From assembly GCA_964414585.1 (NCBI GenBank), contig CAYPXR010000011.1, positions 1 to 11,398 of the forward strand: 11,398 nucleotides of DNA, given 5' to 3'. The position numbers and the translations under genes are program-made. Every line of letters starts with the position of its first letter. Within the stretch, counting starts at the first letter, position 1. Shown piece after piece: positions 1-6,723 of the stretch. The notes beneath the pieces were generated by a model. It worked only from the letters and a program-made list of their open reading frames with translations. It ran no database searches and was not told the origin of the DNA. The DNA is from DATEMU01 sp964414585 (GTDB lineage Bacteria; Planctomycetota; Phycisphaerae; UBA1845; UTPLA1).

Positions 1-597
1 GTCGGCGGCTGTGCGTTGACCTTTCCGACCATCGCGGTGGAGGGCTCGGACGCCTTCGACGCCTTCAGCCGCACCTACAGTTACGTCTACGCGAAGCCGT
101 GGCGGACGATCTTTTACACGCTGGTCTCCATCGTCTATGGCGCGCTTTGTCTGCTCTTTGTGAAGTTTTTCGTGCGATTGATGCTCTGGTCGGTCCACCT
201 GTTCCTGGGGCTGTCCATGAACTGGGGCAGCGCCAGCGTCGCCAAGAACCAGGTCGAAGGCGGGCCCAAGCTCGACGCGATCTGGCAAGCCCCTTCACTC
301 ACCGGCGAGGGTTCGTTCTGGGGCAGTTTCGATGAAGTAAAATTGGCCGGCATGAGCTGGTTCGGGCAACTTCTCATCCGCGGCTGGATTTATGTCGTCT
401 GGGTCCTCGTCGTCGCCTTCGCCATCAGCTTCTTCTATTCCGCGAGCACGGTGATTTACCTGCTGCTCCGCCGCGAGGTGGATCTGACGGACGTGGAGGA
501 TGTCTATTTTGACGACCTGCCTGCCGGCGAGACGGCGACACCACCGGGCCCGCCCGCGTCACCTCCCGGCGGGACATCCTTGCCCGTCATTCCGTAA
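1..597 (+). CDS. C-terminal part of an integral membrane protein, function unknown
   Basis: The frame is open from the first base, so the gene most likely begins upstream; a TTG at 16 could be read as a start but nothing supports it. About 198 residues are visible. They begin with a short soluble stretch (FPTIAVEGSDAFDAF, then SYVYAKPWR), followed by a hydrophobic segment around window residues 43-63 (FYTLVSIVYGALCLLFVKFF) and a second one around residues 125-155 (WIYVVWVLVVAFAISFF). After the last membrane segment comes an acidic patch and a Pro/Gly-rich tail, probably cytoplasmic or periplasmic linker. I recognise the general look of a multi-pass membrane protein of planctomycetes but no named family. 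It ends with TAA 17 bases before the stop of the convergent dihydrolipoyl dehydrogenase gene. Being a coding membrane protein is well supported; function is not. Confidence 0.8.
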   Translation, partial: VGGCALTFPTIAVEGSDAFDAFSRTYSYVYAKPWRTIFYTLVSIVYGALCLLFVKFFVRLMLWSVHLFLGLSMNWGSASVAKNQVEGGPKLDAIWQAPSLTGEGSFWGSFDEVKLAGMSWFGQLLIRGWIYVVWVLVVAFAISFFYSASTVIYLLLRREVDLTDVEDVYFDDLPAGETATPPGPPASPPGGTSLPVIP

Positions 598-613
598 TGC
601 CCATCAGATGTTG

Positions 614-2026
614 TTAATGCCCGCCGTGGATACCCATGCCAAGCATGGCTTCGGCGGCCTCGGCCAGCGTTTCGCTGGTTGCGGGGTGCGGGTGGATGGA
701 TGAGCCGATGTCTTCGGCGACCGCGGCCATCTCCATTCCCAGGACGGCTTCGGCGATGAGGTCGCCGGCGTGTGCGCCGACGATCCCGACGCCGAGCAAA
801 CGCTGGGTCTTATGGTCGAAGATCATCTTGGTCAGACCGTCGGTGCGGCCCATCGAAACGGCTCGGCCGCTGGCCGCCCAGGGGAATTTGGTGATTTTCA
901 CGTCGAGCTTCTTTGACGCGGCTTCCGCCTCGGTGACACCGCACCACGCAACCTCAGGGTCGGTATAGACGACGGCGGGAATGCAGGCGGGGTCGAAGAC
1001 CGTGGGCTTTCCGGCGATCGCATCGACGGCCACCTTGGCCTCGCGCATCGCCTTGTGCGCCAGCATCGGCTCACAGGCCACGTCGCCGATGGCGAAGATC
1101 CGCTTGTCGGTCGTCCGCCGCTGCGGATCGACGGTGATGAAACCCTTGGCATCGACCTGAACTTTGGTGTTTTCCAAACCGATTCCGCCGGAGTTGGGTT
1201 TACGGCCGACGGAGACGAGGATGCGGTCAAATTCCTCCGTGCGGTCCTGTCCGCCCATGGCGTAGGTGACGGCGTAGGCCGAGCCGTTTTTCTTCGCGCC
1301 CTTGAGCGTCGCCGAGGTGTTGATCGCTTTGATTTGCTTCCGGAATTTTGCCAGCAGCGGCTTGACCAGATCGGCGTCGGCCCCGGCAAGGACGCTGTCC
1401 AGCGCCTCCACGACGGTGACTTCGCTTCCGAGCGAGGCATAGACCTGACCGAGTTCCAGACCGATATAGCCGCCGCCGATGACGAGGAGCCGCTTTGGTA
1501 TCTCCTGCACCGTCAGGGCGTCCGCGGCATCCCAATAGAATTCGCGCGGCAGAAGCGACTCGGGCAGCGTCTTCGCGGAGGAGCCGGTGGCGATGATGCA
1601 GTGTTTGAACTTGAGACGCGAGACCTCGGCGCCCTCGATGAAAACGCTTTTGGAATCCTCGAACTCGGCGGTCCCGTTGATGTATTCGACCTTGCGACCG
1701 GCCAGGAGGGTTTTGACGCCGCCGGAGAGTTTCTTGATGACGCTGTTTTTCCAGTCGCGCAATTTGGTCACGTCCATCTGCGGCTTGGAAAACGTGACCC
1801 CAAACTCCGCGACGTGGGCCGCCTCGCCGATGATCTTCGCAACGTGCAGCAGGGCTTTGCTGGGAATGCAGCCTTCGCGAAGGCAGACGCCGCCGGGGAC
1901 GTCCGCCTTTTCGACGAGCGCCGTTTGAATGCCGTGATCCGCCGCCGCGCATGCCGCGACGTAGCCGCCGGGCCCGCCGCCGATGACCAAGAGATCGATT
2001 TCCTGCGCCAAATCACCAACGACCAT
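614..2026 (-). CDS. lpdA: Dihydrolipoyl dehydrogenase (E3 component)
   Basis: A 470-residue flavoprotein of normal family length. It reoxidises the dihydrolipoyl groups of the 2-oxoacid dehydrogenase complexes (pyruvate, 2-oxoglutarate) or of the glycine cleavage system, passing electrons through a disulfide and FAD to NAD+ in the cytoplasm. Visible signatures are the FAD-binding glycine motif GGGPGG at 16-21, the redox-active cysteines C48 and C53 in GGVCLREGCIPSK, the NAD-binding motif VIGGGYIGLELG near residue 182, the second FAD motif ending in FAIGDVA, and the C-terminal catalytic His-Glu pair H447/E452 in HPHPATSE, at the same +5 spacing as in E. coli Lpd. The ATG at 2026 is preceded by GAGGA (2034-2038) with a 7-nt spacer. 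An extended -10-like CTAGAAT lies at about 2077-2083 on the minus strand without a good -35. No E1 or E2 subunit gene is adjacent, so which complex it serves cannot be told. Confidence 0.96.
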   Translation of the reverse strand: MVVGDLAQEIDLLVIGGGPGGYVAACAAADHGIQTALVEKADVPGGVCLREGCIPSKALLHVAKIIGEAAHVAEFGVTFSKPQMDVTKLRDWKNSVIKKLSGGVKTLLAGRKVEYINGTAEFEDSKSVFIEGAEVSRLKFKHCIIATGSSAKTLPESLLPREFYWDAADALTVQEIPKRLLVIGGGYIGLELGQVYASLGSEVTVVEALDSVLAGADADLVKPLLAKFRKQIKAINTSATLKGAKKNGSAYAVTYAMGGQDRTEEFDRILVSVGRKPNSGGIGLENTKVQVDAKGFITVDPQRRTTDKRIFAIGDVACEPMLAHKAMREAKVAVDAIAGKPTVFDPACIPAVVYTDPEVAWCGVTEAEAASKKLDVKITKFPWAASGRAVSMGRTDGLTKMIFDHKTQRLLGVGIVGAHAGDLIAEAVLGMEMAAVAEDIGSSIHPHPATSETLAEAAEAMLGMGIHGGH

Positions 2027-2228
2027 GCTGTGTTCCTCGCTTGTGGGTCAGACTCTGTTGTGCTTCCAGGGGAGCGATTCTAGGGCGATCAGGAAGGGGA
2101 CGCCATGAGACGAGGAATCATTTCGCCGAAGAATTGCGCGGTCCCGCCGAGGGCAAGGCCATCGGAGGGGCGATCAGCCATTGCCCGGATCCGCCCGGAC
2201 GTGCCGGCCATTCGTGAAGTTAGGCAGA

Positions 2229-2252
2229 GCAGGTCAAGCCTACAAGACCTGC
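2229..2252 (-). terminator. Hairpin just downstream of the repeat-protein fragment
   Basis: A perfect 7-bp inverted repeat, GCAGGTC (2229-2235) and GACCTGC (2246-2252), with a 10-nt loop. It starts 7 bases past the TGA (2259-2261) of the minus-strand fragment, the expected place for a terminator of that gene. There is no run of T after the stem, so it is either a weak or Rho-assisted terminator or a relic. Confidence 0.35.
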
Positions 2253-2258
2253 CGCCGT

Positions 2259-2666
2259 TCACGGCCCCATCGCGGCCCCCTGCACCGGCAACCCAAGCTC
2301 TTGCAGCTTGGCCACCATCACCGCAAACTGCGCATCCATCGGCGTCTCGCAAGACGGTCCCCAGCACTGCTCGGCGGACCATTCGTAGAACGCCTCCCAC
2401 GCTTCTGGAGCACAGCCGCCCTCGGCTGTGGACCCCTCCCCAGCATTGCCGCCGGACATCATCGACGAACCCCCGCCCATCAGGCTCTCTTCTTCACACT
2501 CGTCGGGGATGCCGTCGGTGTCCGCGTCCGCGCTGATCTCCGCCGCGATGTCGCAGGCATCGGGGATGCCGTTCGTATTGCAGTCCCCGCACGCCGGATC
2601 GCTCGCGCACGAAGCGATGTCGCACTCGTCAGATTGGCCGGGAGCATCCGCATGGCCGGCCGGTCT
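2259..2666 (-). pseudogene. 5'-truncated fragment of a protein with Cys-rich Ca2+-binding-type 'NGIPDxCD' repeats
   Basis: Reading the minus strand from just after an in-frame TGA (2667-2669) gives about 135 residues. The first part holds degenerate copies of a repeat: SDECDIAS, then CNTNGIPDACDIAAEIS, then ADTDGIPDECEEES. These Asp/Asn/Gly-rich units with spaced cysteines resemble thrombospondin type 3-like and GC-type dockerin-anchored repeats that are frequent in large secreted planctomycete proteins and are expected to bind calcium. The rest is a Gly/Ser/Met linker and a C-terminal segment (CAPEAWEAFYEWSAEQC, then CETPMDAQFAVMVAKLQ) that I do not recognise. No start codon with a ribosome binding site lies ahead of the repeats. 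The only internal ATG (2480) would discard them and has a poor ribosome site. I therefore read it as the 3' end of a once longer secreted-protein gene whose 5' part has been lost. A short expressed protein from 2480 is the alternative. Confidence 0.55.
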
Positions 2667-2676
2667 TCAGCCGGCC
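2658..2676. repeat. GC-rich inverted repeat at the truncation point
   Basis: GGCCGG (2658-2663) and CCGGCC (2671-2676) pair perfectly around the 7-nt loop TCTTCAG. The hairpin sits exactly where the reading frame of the repeat-protein fragment is interrupted by a stop codon (2667-2669, inside the loop). It contains the first of three TTCAGCCGG words found in this region. Confidence 0.5.
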
Positions 2677-2933
2677 CGCCTTTGCCACCCACTTCAGCGG
2701 TGGACTCAGAACTCCTCTCAACGGATTTCAGCCGGCTTCAGCCGGACTTGCGGATAGGATCGCGCATCGAGCTGGGCGGGGCCTTACGAGGGCCCTTCCT
2801 CACGAGGAACCGTCACGAATGGCATGTCCGGCCAGCCCCGTCGGTGTATTGAATCGTCTGCTCGCCGTCCGGACCCAGTCTCGGCGAACAAGATCACGAG
2901 GCCATTCTGCTCCGATCACGAACGTCAATAATT

Positions 2934-2979
2934 CAACCTGACACCTGTTCTGCCTCCAACCTGACACCTGTTCTGCCTC
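2934..2979. repeat. Perfect tandem duplication of a 23-bp unit
   Basis: Two back-to-back identical copies, 2934-2956 and 2957-2979, of a unit starting CAACCTGACACC and ending TGTTCTGCCTC. Two copies without a spacer do not make a CRISPR array. The unit contains the near-palindromic word CAGGTGTCAGG on the minus strand. It lies about 45 bases upstream of the -35 of the PEP-CTERM gene promoter. Confidence 0.9.
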
Positions 2980-3022
2980 TTGCTCGCTGCCCCCTATGAA
3001 CACAAGACGGCGAGACTGTGTT

Positions 3023-3051
3023 TTGCGATAAGTTCTTGATTGTTGTAATAT
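3023..3051 (+). promoter_or_regulatory. Sigma-70-type promoter of the PEP-CTERM gene
   Basis: TTGCGA (3023-3028) and TAATAT (3046-3051) are separated by exactly 17 bases, and each matches its consensus at 4 of 6 positions. The predicted start of transcription near 3058 leaves a leader of about 43 bases before the GTG start. The local AT-richness supports it. Confidence 0.45.
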
Positions 3052-3100
3052 TCGATGGTAGAATGGGTTGCGATTAAGTTTCACAGTTTTGAGGAGTTCC

Positions 3101-3841
3101 GTGCGGGCCCGCTTACGAAAAATAATTGTCGCCCTGATCGCCACTCTGTTTGCGCAATCCAGCGCACGCGGAGATTTAGTCGTCGAATCTTGGTTGCTCG
3201 ATACCGGCGTATCGAGCGATGTGGGCCAAGCATTTCAGTTCTCCGACACGGTTCAAAATCCTTACCAAGAAATACAATTGGCCGCCCAAGTAAACTCCTA
3301 TGCCACTGCGACTTTTGACTTTGGCTGGCTTGGCGACTCAGCCCACTTTGACCTTCAAACGAGCCATTATCTTGAACAACTCCGTGGTTTCACCGTCTCC
3401 GAGGGCAGCATCTATGTCCGCCCGGCTGTCGACACAAACATCAATCTTGATGGCTCTTGGCAATTTTCCTGGCCTAGTTCAGTGCTCGGCCAGACGATTA
3501 TTTCTCTTGTTGCATACGATGTCGACGCGGACCAGGTTGTTGCTTTCGCGAACGCCGGAGGCGGCAACACCGGTCTAGGCCCACCCTACGGTGACCTGCA
3601 TGTTCAAAACAACGGCGTCCTCCAAGCCGACGGATACTACCAAATTTATTATGTTGCCCAAATATATCACTCCACTTCCACGCCCCCCGGCACCCACGGC
3701 GAAGGCTCCGGCGAAATCCACTTCACCATCACCCCCGTCCCCGAACCCGCCACGCTCGCCTTGTTCGCGATCGCCTTCCTGATCCCCCGCCGCCGCAGTG
3801 GATATTACCACATGCGTACGCACCCTTCGGTTAGTGGATGA
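3101..3841 (+). CDS. PEP-CTERM sorted exported protein
   Basis: Chosen start is GTG at 3101, because GAGGAG (3091-3096) lies 4 bases before it and the product (246 residues) then begins with a textbook signal peptide: MRARLRK, hydrophobic IIVALIATLFA, cleavage near SSARG. A longer frame from TTG 3068 has no ribosome site. The C-terminus carries the PEP-CTERM sorting signal: VPEPA at about 213-217, a short hydrophobic segment (TLALFAIAFLI) and an RRR cluster at 230-232. Such proteins are exported by Sec and processed at the envelope by an exosortase. The middle is a Ser/Asp/Tyr-rich, probably beta-sheet domain that I cannot assign. Two oddities stand out: 14 residues follow the basic cluster, whereas the signal usually ends there, and this tail overlaps the stop of the convergent transporter gene. 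Codon use is more AT-rich than the neighbours. No exosortase gene is in the window. Confidence 0.85.
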   Translation: MRARLRKIIVALIATLFAQSSARGDLVVESWLLDTGVSSDVGQAFQFSDTVQNPYQEIQLAAQVNSYATATFDFGWLGDSAHFDLQTSHYLEQLRGFTVSEGSIYVRPAVDTNINLDGSWQFSWPSSVLGQTIISLVAYDVDADQVVAFANAGGGNTGLGPPYGDLHVQNNGVLQADGYYQIYYVAQIYHSTSTPPGTHGEGSGEIHFTITPVPEPATLALFAIAFLIPRRRSGYYHMRTHPSVSG

Positions 3842-4817
3842 ATTCCCGCTCGTCCGGGGAGGCGTCGTGCGTGCGGACTTTCGGCTGGCCCTCCATCCAC
3901 TGCTCGTGATTGCGATCGGCCGTATTCAGCGGTTCGATATGGACGGTGGTTCGCGTCGTGGGCCATTTTTCGGTGATCGCCGACTCAATCTTGTGGCTGA
4001 GGGTGTGAGCGCTCTCGACGGTCGTCTCGGGCACGACGACCAGATGCATCTCGATATGACGTTCCGCGCCGGACTGCCGGGTGCGCAGCCCGTGGACCTC
4101 GATGAAGCGGTCGCTGTAACGCTCGACGATTTTCGCCAATTCGTCGATCTCCGTGGCGGGCAGCGCGGCGTCAGTGAATTGCCGAATAACTTCGCGAAAG
4201 ATGTGCCCGGAAATAACAATCAGGCAGACCGCGACGGCCAGGGCGAGAATCGTATCGGCGATGGGCCAATGTCCCACGGCGCCCACGAGCAATCCGACGC
4301 CGAGTCCGCCCGTGATGTAAATGTGCGTTTGAAGGTGCAGGGCCTCGGCGAGGATGGCGGGGGATCTCGTGGCGCGGGCCTCCCGCATCAGGTAGAGCGA
4401 AACGCCAAGGTAGAAAATCGACGCGGCCGCCATGGCGAGACATACGTAGAGTGGAATCTGTTCGGGCGATTCGCCGCGCAGCAATCGGCCGATGGCCCGG
4501 TAGCCGATGCCCAGGGCGGCGGCGAAGACGAAGGAGCCTTCGACGGACGCGCCGAGGGCTTCGAATTTGCCGTGGCCGAATTGGTGGGAACGATCCGCCG
4601 GGCGCGCGGCAATCAGGACCGCGAAAAGCACGATGATCGAATCAACCCCATCGAGCAGGGTGTGGATCCCTTCGGCCACGAGACTCTCGAGGCCCAGAAA
4701 CCAGCCCAGGCCGGTCTCGACGACGCCGACGGAGAAGCTCGCGGCAATGGCGATCTTGACGGCGCGGATGCGGCGCTTTGTTTCGAGCTGCTCGGGGGTC
4801 GGCAAAGATGGTGGCAT
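3831..4817 (-). CDS. Cation diffusion facilitator (CDF) family metal transporter, YiiP-like
   Basis: A 328-residue inner-membrane antiporter that would export divalent metal ions (zinc, iron, manganese or similar) in exchange for protons. Six hydrophobic segments span about 20-215, followed by the cytoplasmic ferredoxin-like domain. The segment HGLRTRQSGAERHIEMHL (242-259) closely follows the E. coli YiiP cytoplasmic domain, and H242, H258, H271 and the TVHIEP end (H293) match its metal-binding histidines, with Glu (E295) in place of the usual Asp. In the membrane site, the second segment has H52-xxx-D56 and the fifth has H161-xxx-H165, where YiiP has DxxxD and HxxxD. The ATG at 4817 has only a weak ribosome site. 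A minus-strand TATAAT at 4887-4892 could be its promoter. The last 11 bases overlap the PEP-CTERM gene end to end. Confidence 0.93.
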   Translation of the reverse strand: MPPSLPTPEQLETKRRIRAVKIAIAASFSVGVVETGLGWFLGLESLVAEGIHTLLDGVDSIIVLFAVLIAARPADRSHQFGHGKFEALGASVEGSFVFAAALGIGYRAIGRLLRGESPEQIPLYVCLAMAAASIFYLGVSLYLMREARATRSPAILAEALHLQTHIYITGGLGVGLLVGAVGHWPIADTILALAVAVCLIVISGHIFREVIRQFTDAALPATEIDELAKIVERYSDRFIEVHGLRTRQSGAERHIEMHLVVVPETTVESAHTLSHKIESAITEKWPTTRTTVHIEPLNTADRNHEQWMEGQPKVRTHDASPDEREFIH

Positions 4818-4886
4818 GGAGCCGCCGGTGCTTTCTCGTACGCTTCAGTGCATCGAACGGGCGAGTCGCGTTGCGGCGGACGAGCG

Positions 4887-4892
4887 ATTATA
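4887..4892 (-). promoter_or_regulatory. -10 element TATAAT facing the cation transporter gene
   Basis: A perfect minus-strand TATAAT (as CTATAAT at 4887-4893) in the 125-bp divergent gap between the transporter and the first glycosyltransferase. It would start transcription about 60 bases before the transporter ATG. No recognisable TTGACA-like -35 lies 16-18 bases upstream, so this rests on the -10 alone. On the plus strand the same spot reads TATAGT (4889-4894), which could serve the glycosyltransferase operon. Confidence 0.35.
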
Positions 4893-4942
4893 GTTCATTC
4901 CGCCGACGCTCGCCGCGTCGTCGACAGCAGCTTTGGGCGTTC

Positions 4943-5938
4943 ATGGCTTCACCGCTCGCCACCGTCATCATCCCGAATTATAACGGCCGCCGGTTTCTGC
5001 CCAAGTTGATGGAATCGCTGTCGGTCCAGCGCGGTGTCGAGTTCGCCATCACGGTCGTGGACGACGTCTCGACGGACGATAGCGTCGAGTATTTGAAAGG
5101 CCAATGGCCGGGCATCCAGTTGATTCGCAACGCCGAAAATGTCGGCTTCGCGGCAAGCTGCAATGCCGGGATTCGTGCTGCGACGACGCCTTATGTCGTG
5201 CTGCTCAACAACGATACCCACGTTGAACCGGACTGGCTGGCCGAGGGCCTGCGGCCGTTCGAGGCCGTCGACGTGGGTGCGGTCGCGTCTCTGACTTTGC
5301 TGGCCGAGCCGCCGCACCTCGTCGACACGGCGGGGGACATCTACAGCGTCGCCGGTGGGGCGGTGAAGCGATGTCATCTCCAGCCGCGCGATCGGGTAGA
5401 GGGATTGAGCGACGCGCCTTTGTCGCCGTCGGGGGTTTCGGCGTTTTATCGCCGCGAGCTCGTCGGACAGCTCGGTCTACTCGATGAACAATTTGAGAGC
5501 TACTACGAGGATGTCGATCTGGGCTTTCGTCTGGCGTGGGCAGGCTATCGCTGCGTCTTCGCGCCGAAATCGATCTGTTACCACCACTTGAGCGCGTCGT
5601 ATGACCCCCGAAGCTGGCGGTATCACTTTAACTCCGCGCGAAACGCCGAGATCGTCTGGTGGAGCAACATGCCCCGGCGGTGGAGATATCTGCCGGCTCA
5701 CCTCGCATTTCTAACGGTTCAACTTGGTCACAAGGTCTTCCAGGGAGTCGGTCCTGCGTATGTCTCCGGCAAACTGGCGACGCTTGGTCACCTCGGACAC
5801 ATCGCCAGGAAGCGCCGGGCCACCGTCAAGAATGCCACCTTACCAGTGGCCAATGTCGAAGAACGATTGGCCCGCGATTGGTGGGACTTGCACGTTTGCT
5901 CTCGATCGAAAAATACGGGCGGGGGGAGCGGAACGTGA
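4943..5938 (+). CDS. Family 2 glycosyltransferase, WbbL/rhamnosyltransferase-like
   Basis: 331 residues from the ATG at 4943. The frame stays open back to 4778, but the upstream part is Arg-rich, lies over the divergent promoter gap and the start of the transporter gene, and lacks the fold. The GT-A domain begins at once: TVIIPNYNG at 7-15, VVDDVSTDDS at 38-47, NVGFAASCNAGI at 66-77, and LLNNDTHVEPDW at 87-98. The NND there stands for the metal-binding DxD. The acceptor-side motif YYEDVDLGFRLAWAGY at 187-202 and a following HH (214-215) are typical of the cd04186-type GT2 group that transfers sugars such as rhamnose to lipid-linked glycans. The C-terminal 90 residues contain a moderately hydrophobic, basic stretch that may touch the inner membrane. 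The TGA overlaps the GTG of the next gene, so the two are made together. Donor and acceptor cannot be deduced. Confidence 0.9.
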   Translation: MASPLATVIIPNYNGRRFLPKLMESLSVQRGVEFAITVVDDVSTDDSVEYLKGQWPGIQLIRNAENVGFAASCNAGIRAATTPYVVLLNNDTHVEPDWLAEGLRPFEAVDVGAVASLTLLAEPPHLVDTAGDIYSVAGGAVKRCHLQPRDRVEGLSDAPLSPSGVSAFYRRELVGQLGLLDEQFESYYEDVDLGFRLAWAGYRCVFAPKSICYHHLSASYDPRSWRYHFNSARNAEIVWWSNMPRRWRYLPAHLAFLTVQLGHKVFQGVGPAYVSGKLATLGHLGHIARKRRATVKNATLPVANVEERLARDWWDLHVCSRSKNTGGGSGT

Positions 5939-6723
5939 TCAGTATTCTTACGGTCAATTATCATTCGGCCGACGAGTTGGTGCAGTTGGTGGCGTCTCTC
6001 CGCCGGTATCCCGCCAACGAGCCGATGGAGTTGATCGTCACCAATAACTCGCCGAGCGAGCCGATCCGATTGACCGGTGACGATTGCTTCCGCATCGACG
6101 TCGTCGATTCTCCGAATCGCGGCTATTCCGCGGGCATCAACCAGGCCTTCGGCCGATCCTCCGGCGAATACCTCATGATCGCCAATCCCGACGTTCGCGT
6201 GACAGCGGGAGCGCTCGATAAGGCCATCGGTCATTTGAAGGACGAACTCCAAACCGGCGTCGTCCTTCCGTTCCTTCGGGACAGCCACGGCAACGTCCAG
6301 CATTCCGTTCGTCAGTTCTACACATGGTCCTCGGCGATCTACGCCCGCTCGCCGATGCGATGGCTGGGCGTCCGGCCGGAGTTCTTTCGGCGCTACCTTT
6401 GCGAGGACCTGCCGCGCGATGTTGCGACGCCGGTCGATTGGGGGCTCGGCGGGGCGATGTTCCTGCGGCGGCGCGATTGCGAGGCGGATCGCATCTTCGA
6501 CGAGCGGTTCTTTCTCTATTTTGAGGACGTGGACTTGTGCTATCGAACGTGGCTTCGCGGTCAGAAAGTCATGTATTGCCCACAGGTCGAGTGCGTCCAT
6601 GAACACCGGCGTTCAAGCCGCAATCCCTTCACGCGAGCCGGCTGGCATCATTTGCAAAGTTTTCTGTCGTTTGCGGCGAAATATGGCGGCCTGCCACAAA
6701 GGCCGGCGATTCAGTCGGCCTGA
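5935..6723 (+). CDS. Family 2 glycosyltransferase, second gene of a coupled pair
   Basis: 262 residues starting at GTG 5935, which overlaps the preceding stop as GTGA. A GGGGGAG stretch ends 7 bases before the start, so this start is well supported over the longer open frame reaching back to 5659. The N-terminus ISILTVNYHS is the first beta strand and nucleotide-sugar loop of GT-A. NRGYSAGINQAF (61-72) and ANPDVRV (83-89) give the sugar-nucleotide and metal-binding positions, here NPD rather than NND. WGLGGAMFLRR (169-179) and FLYFEDVDLCYR (193-204) supply the conserved aspartate/glutamate region of the WbbL-like group. The protein is shorter than its partner and lacks its C-terminal extension. 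Sharing an operon with another GT2 suggests consecutive sugar additions to the same surface glycan. It ends 13 bases inside the convergent CgeB-like gene. Confidence 0.9.
   Translation: MISILTVNYHSADELVQLVASLRRYPANEPMELIVTNNSPSEPIRLTGDDCFRIDVVDSPNRGYSAGINQAFGRSSGEYLMIANPDVRVTAGALDKAIGHLKDELQTGVVLPFLRDSHGNVQHSVRQFYTWSSAIYARSPMRWLGVRPEFFRRYLCEDLPRDVATPVDWGLGGAMFLRRRDCEADRIFDERFFLYFEDVDLCYRTWLRGQKVMYCPQVECVHEHRRSSRNPFTRAGWHHLQSFLSFAAKYGGLPQRPAIQSA

Larger units (their letters stand above)
2667..3100. other. Non-coding, probably decayed intergenic region with repeats
   Basis: No credible gene is seen in these 434 bases. They hold three copies of TTCAGCCGG (2666-2674, 2727-2735, 2737-2745, the last two in a 10-bp tandem), a short hairpin TTCCTC/GAGGAA near 2790-2805, a 23-bp tandem duplication (2934-2979), and the promoter of the following PEP-CTERM gene (3023-3051). 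On the minus strand, two short protein-like stretches in adjacent frames, GLVILFAET (2903-2877) and LGPDGEQTIQYTDGAGR (2878-2828), read like one peptide broken by a single-base shift, which suggests gene remains. No transposase or target-site duplication was recognised. Confidence 0.5.

Noticed and set aside
1055..2083. 342-codon open frame on the plus strand opposite dihydrolipoyl dehydrogenase
   Set aside because: It is the complement of a gene with full catalytic motifs; its translation is Asp/Arg/Gly-rich with no fold, a usual result of high GC.
2089..2400. 103-codon minus-strand frame after the lpd gene
   Set aside because: It overlaps the repeat-protein fragment in another frame and shows no ribosome site or domain.
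2181..2852. 223-codon plus-strand frame in the repeat-fragment region
   Set aside because: The translation is Arg/Pro-rich without motifs, while the minus strand shows recognisable Ca2+-type repeats; no ribosome site.
2934..2979. Short CRISPR array
   Set aside because: Only two units and no spacer between them; no cas gene in the window.
4778..4942. Longer N-terminus for the first glycosyltransferase
   Set aside because: The added 55 residues are Arg/Ser-rich, overlap the transporter start and promoter gap, and the GT-A fold begins right after ATG 4943.
3798..5009. 403-codon plus-strand open frame opposite the cation transporter
   Set aside because: The minus strand encodes a clear CDF protein; the plus-strand product is low-complexity and also overlaps the glycosyltransferase start.
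5788..6606. 272-codon minus-strand frame opposite the second glycosyltransferase
   Set aside because: It lies across the end of one GT2 and most of another, both with clear motifs on the plus strand.
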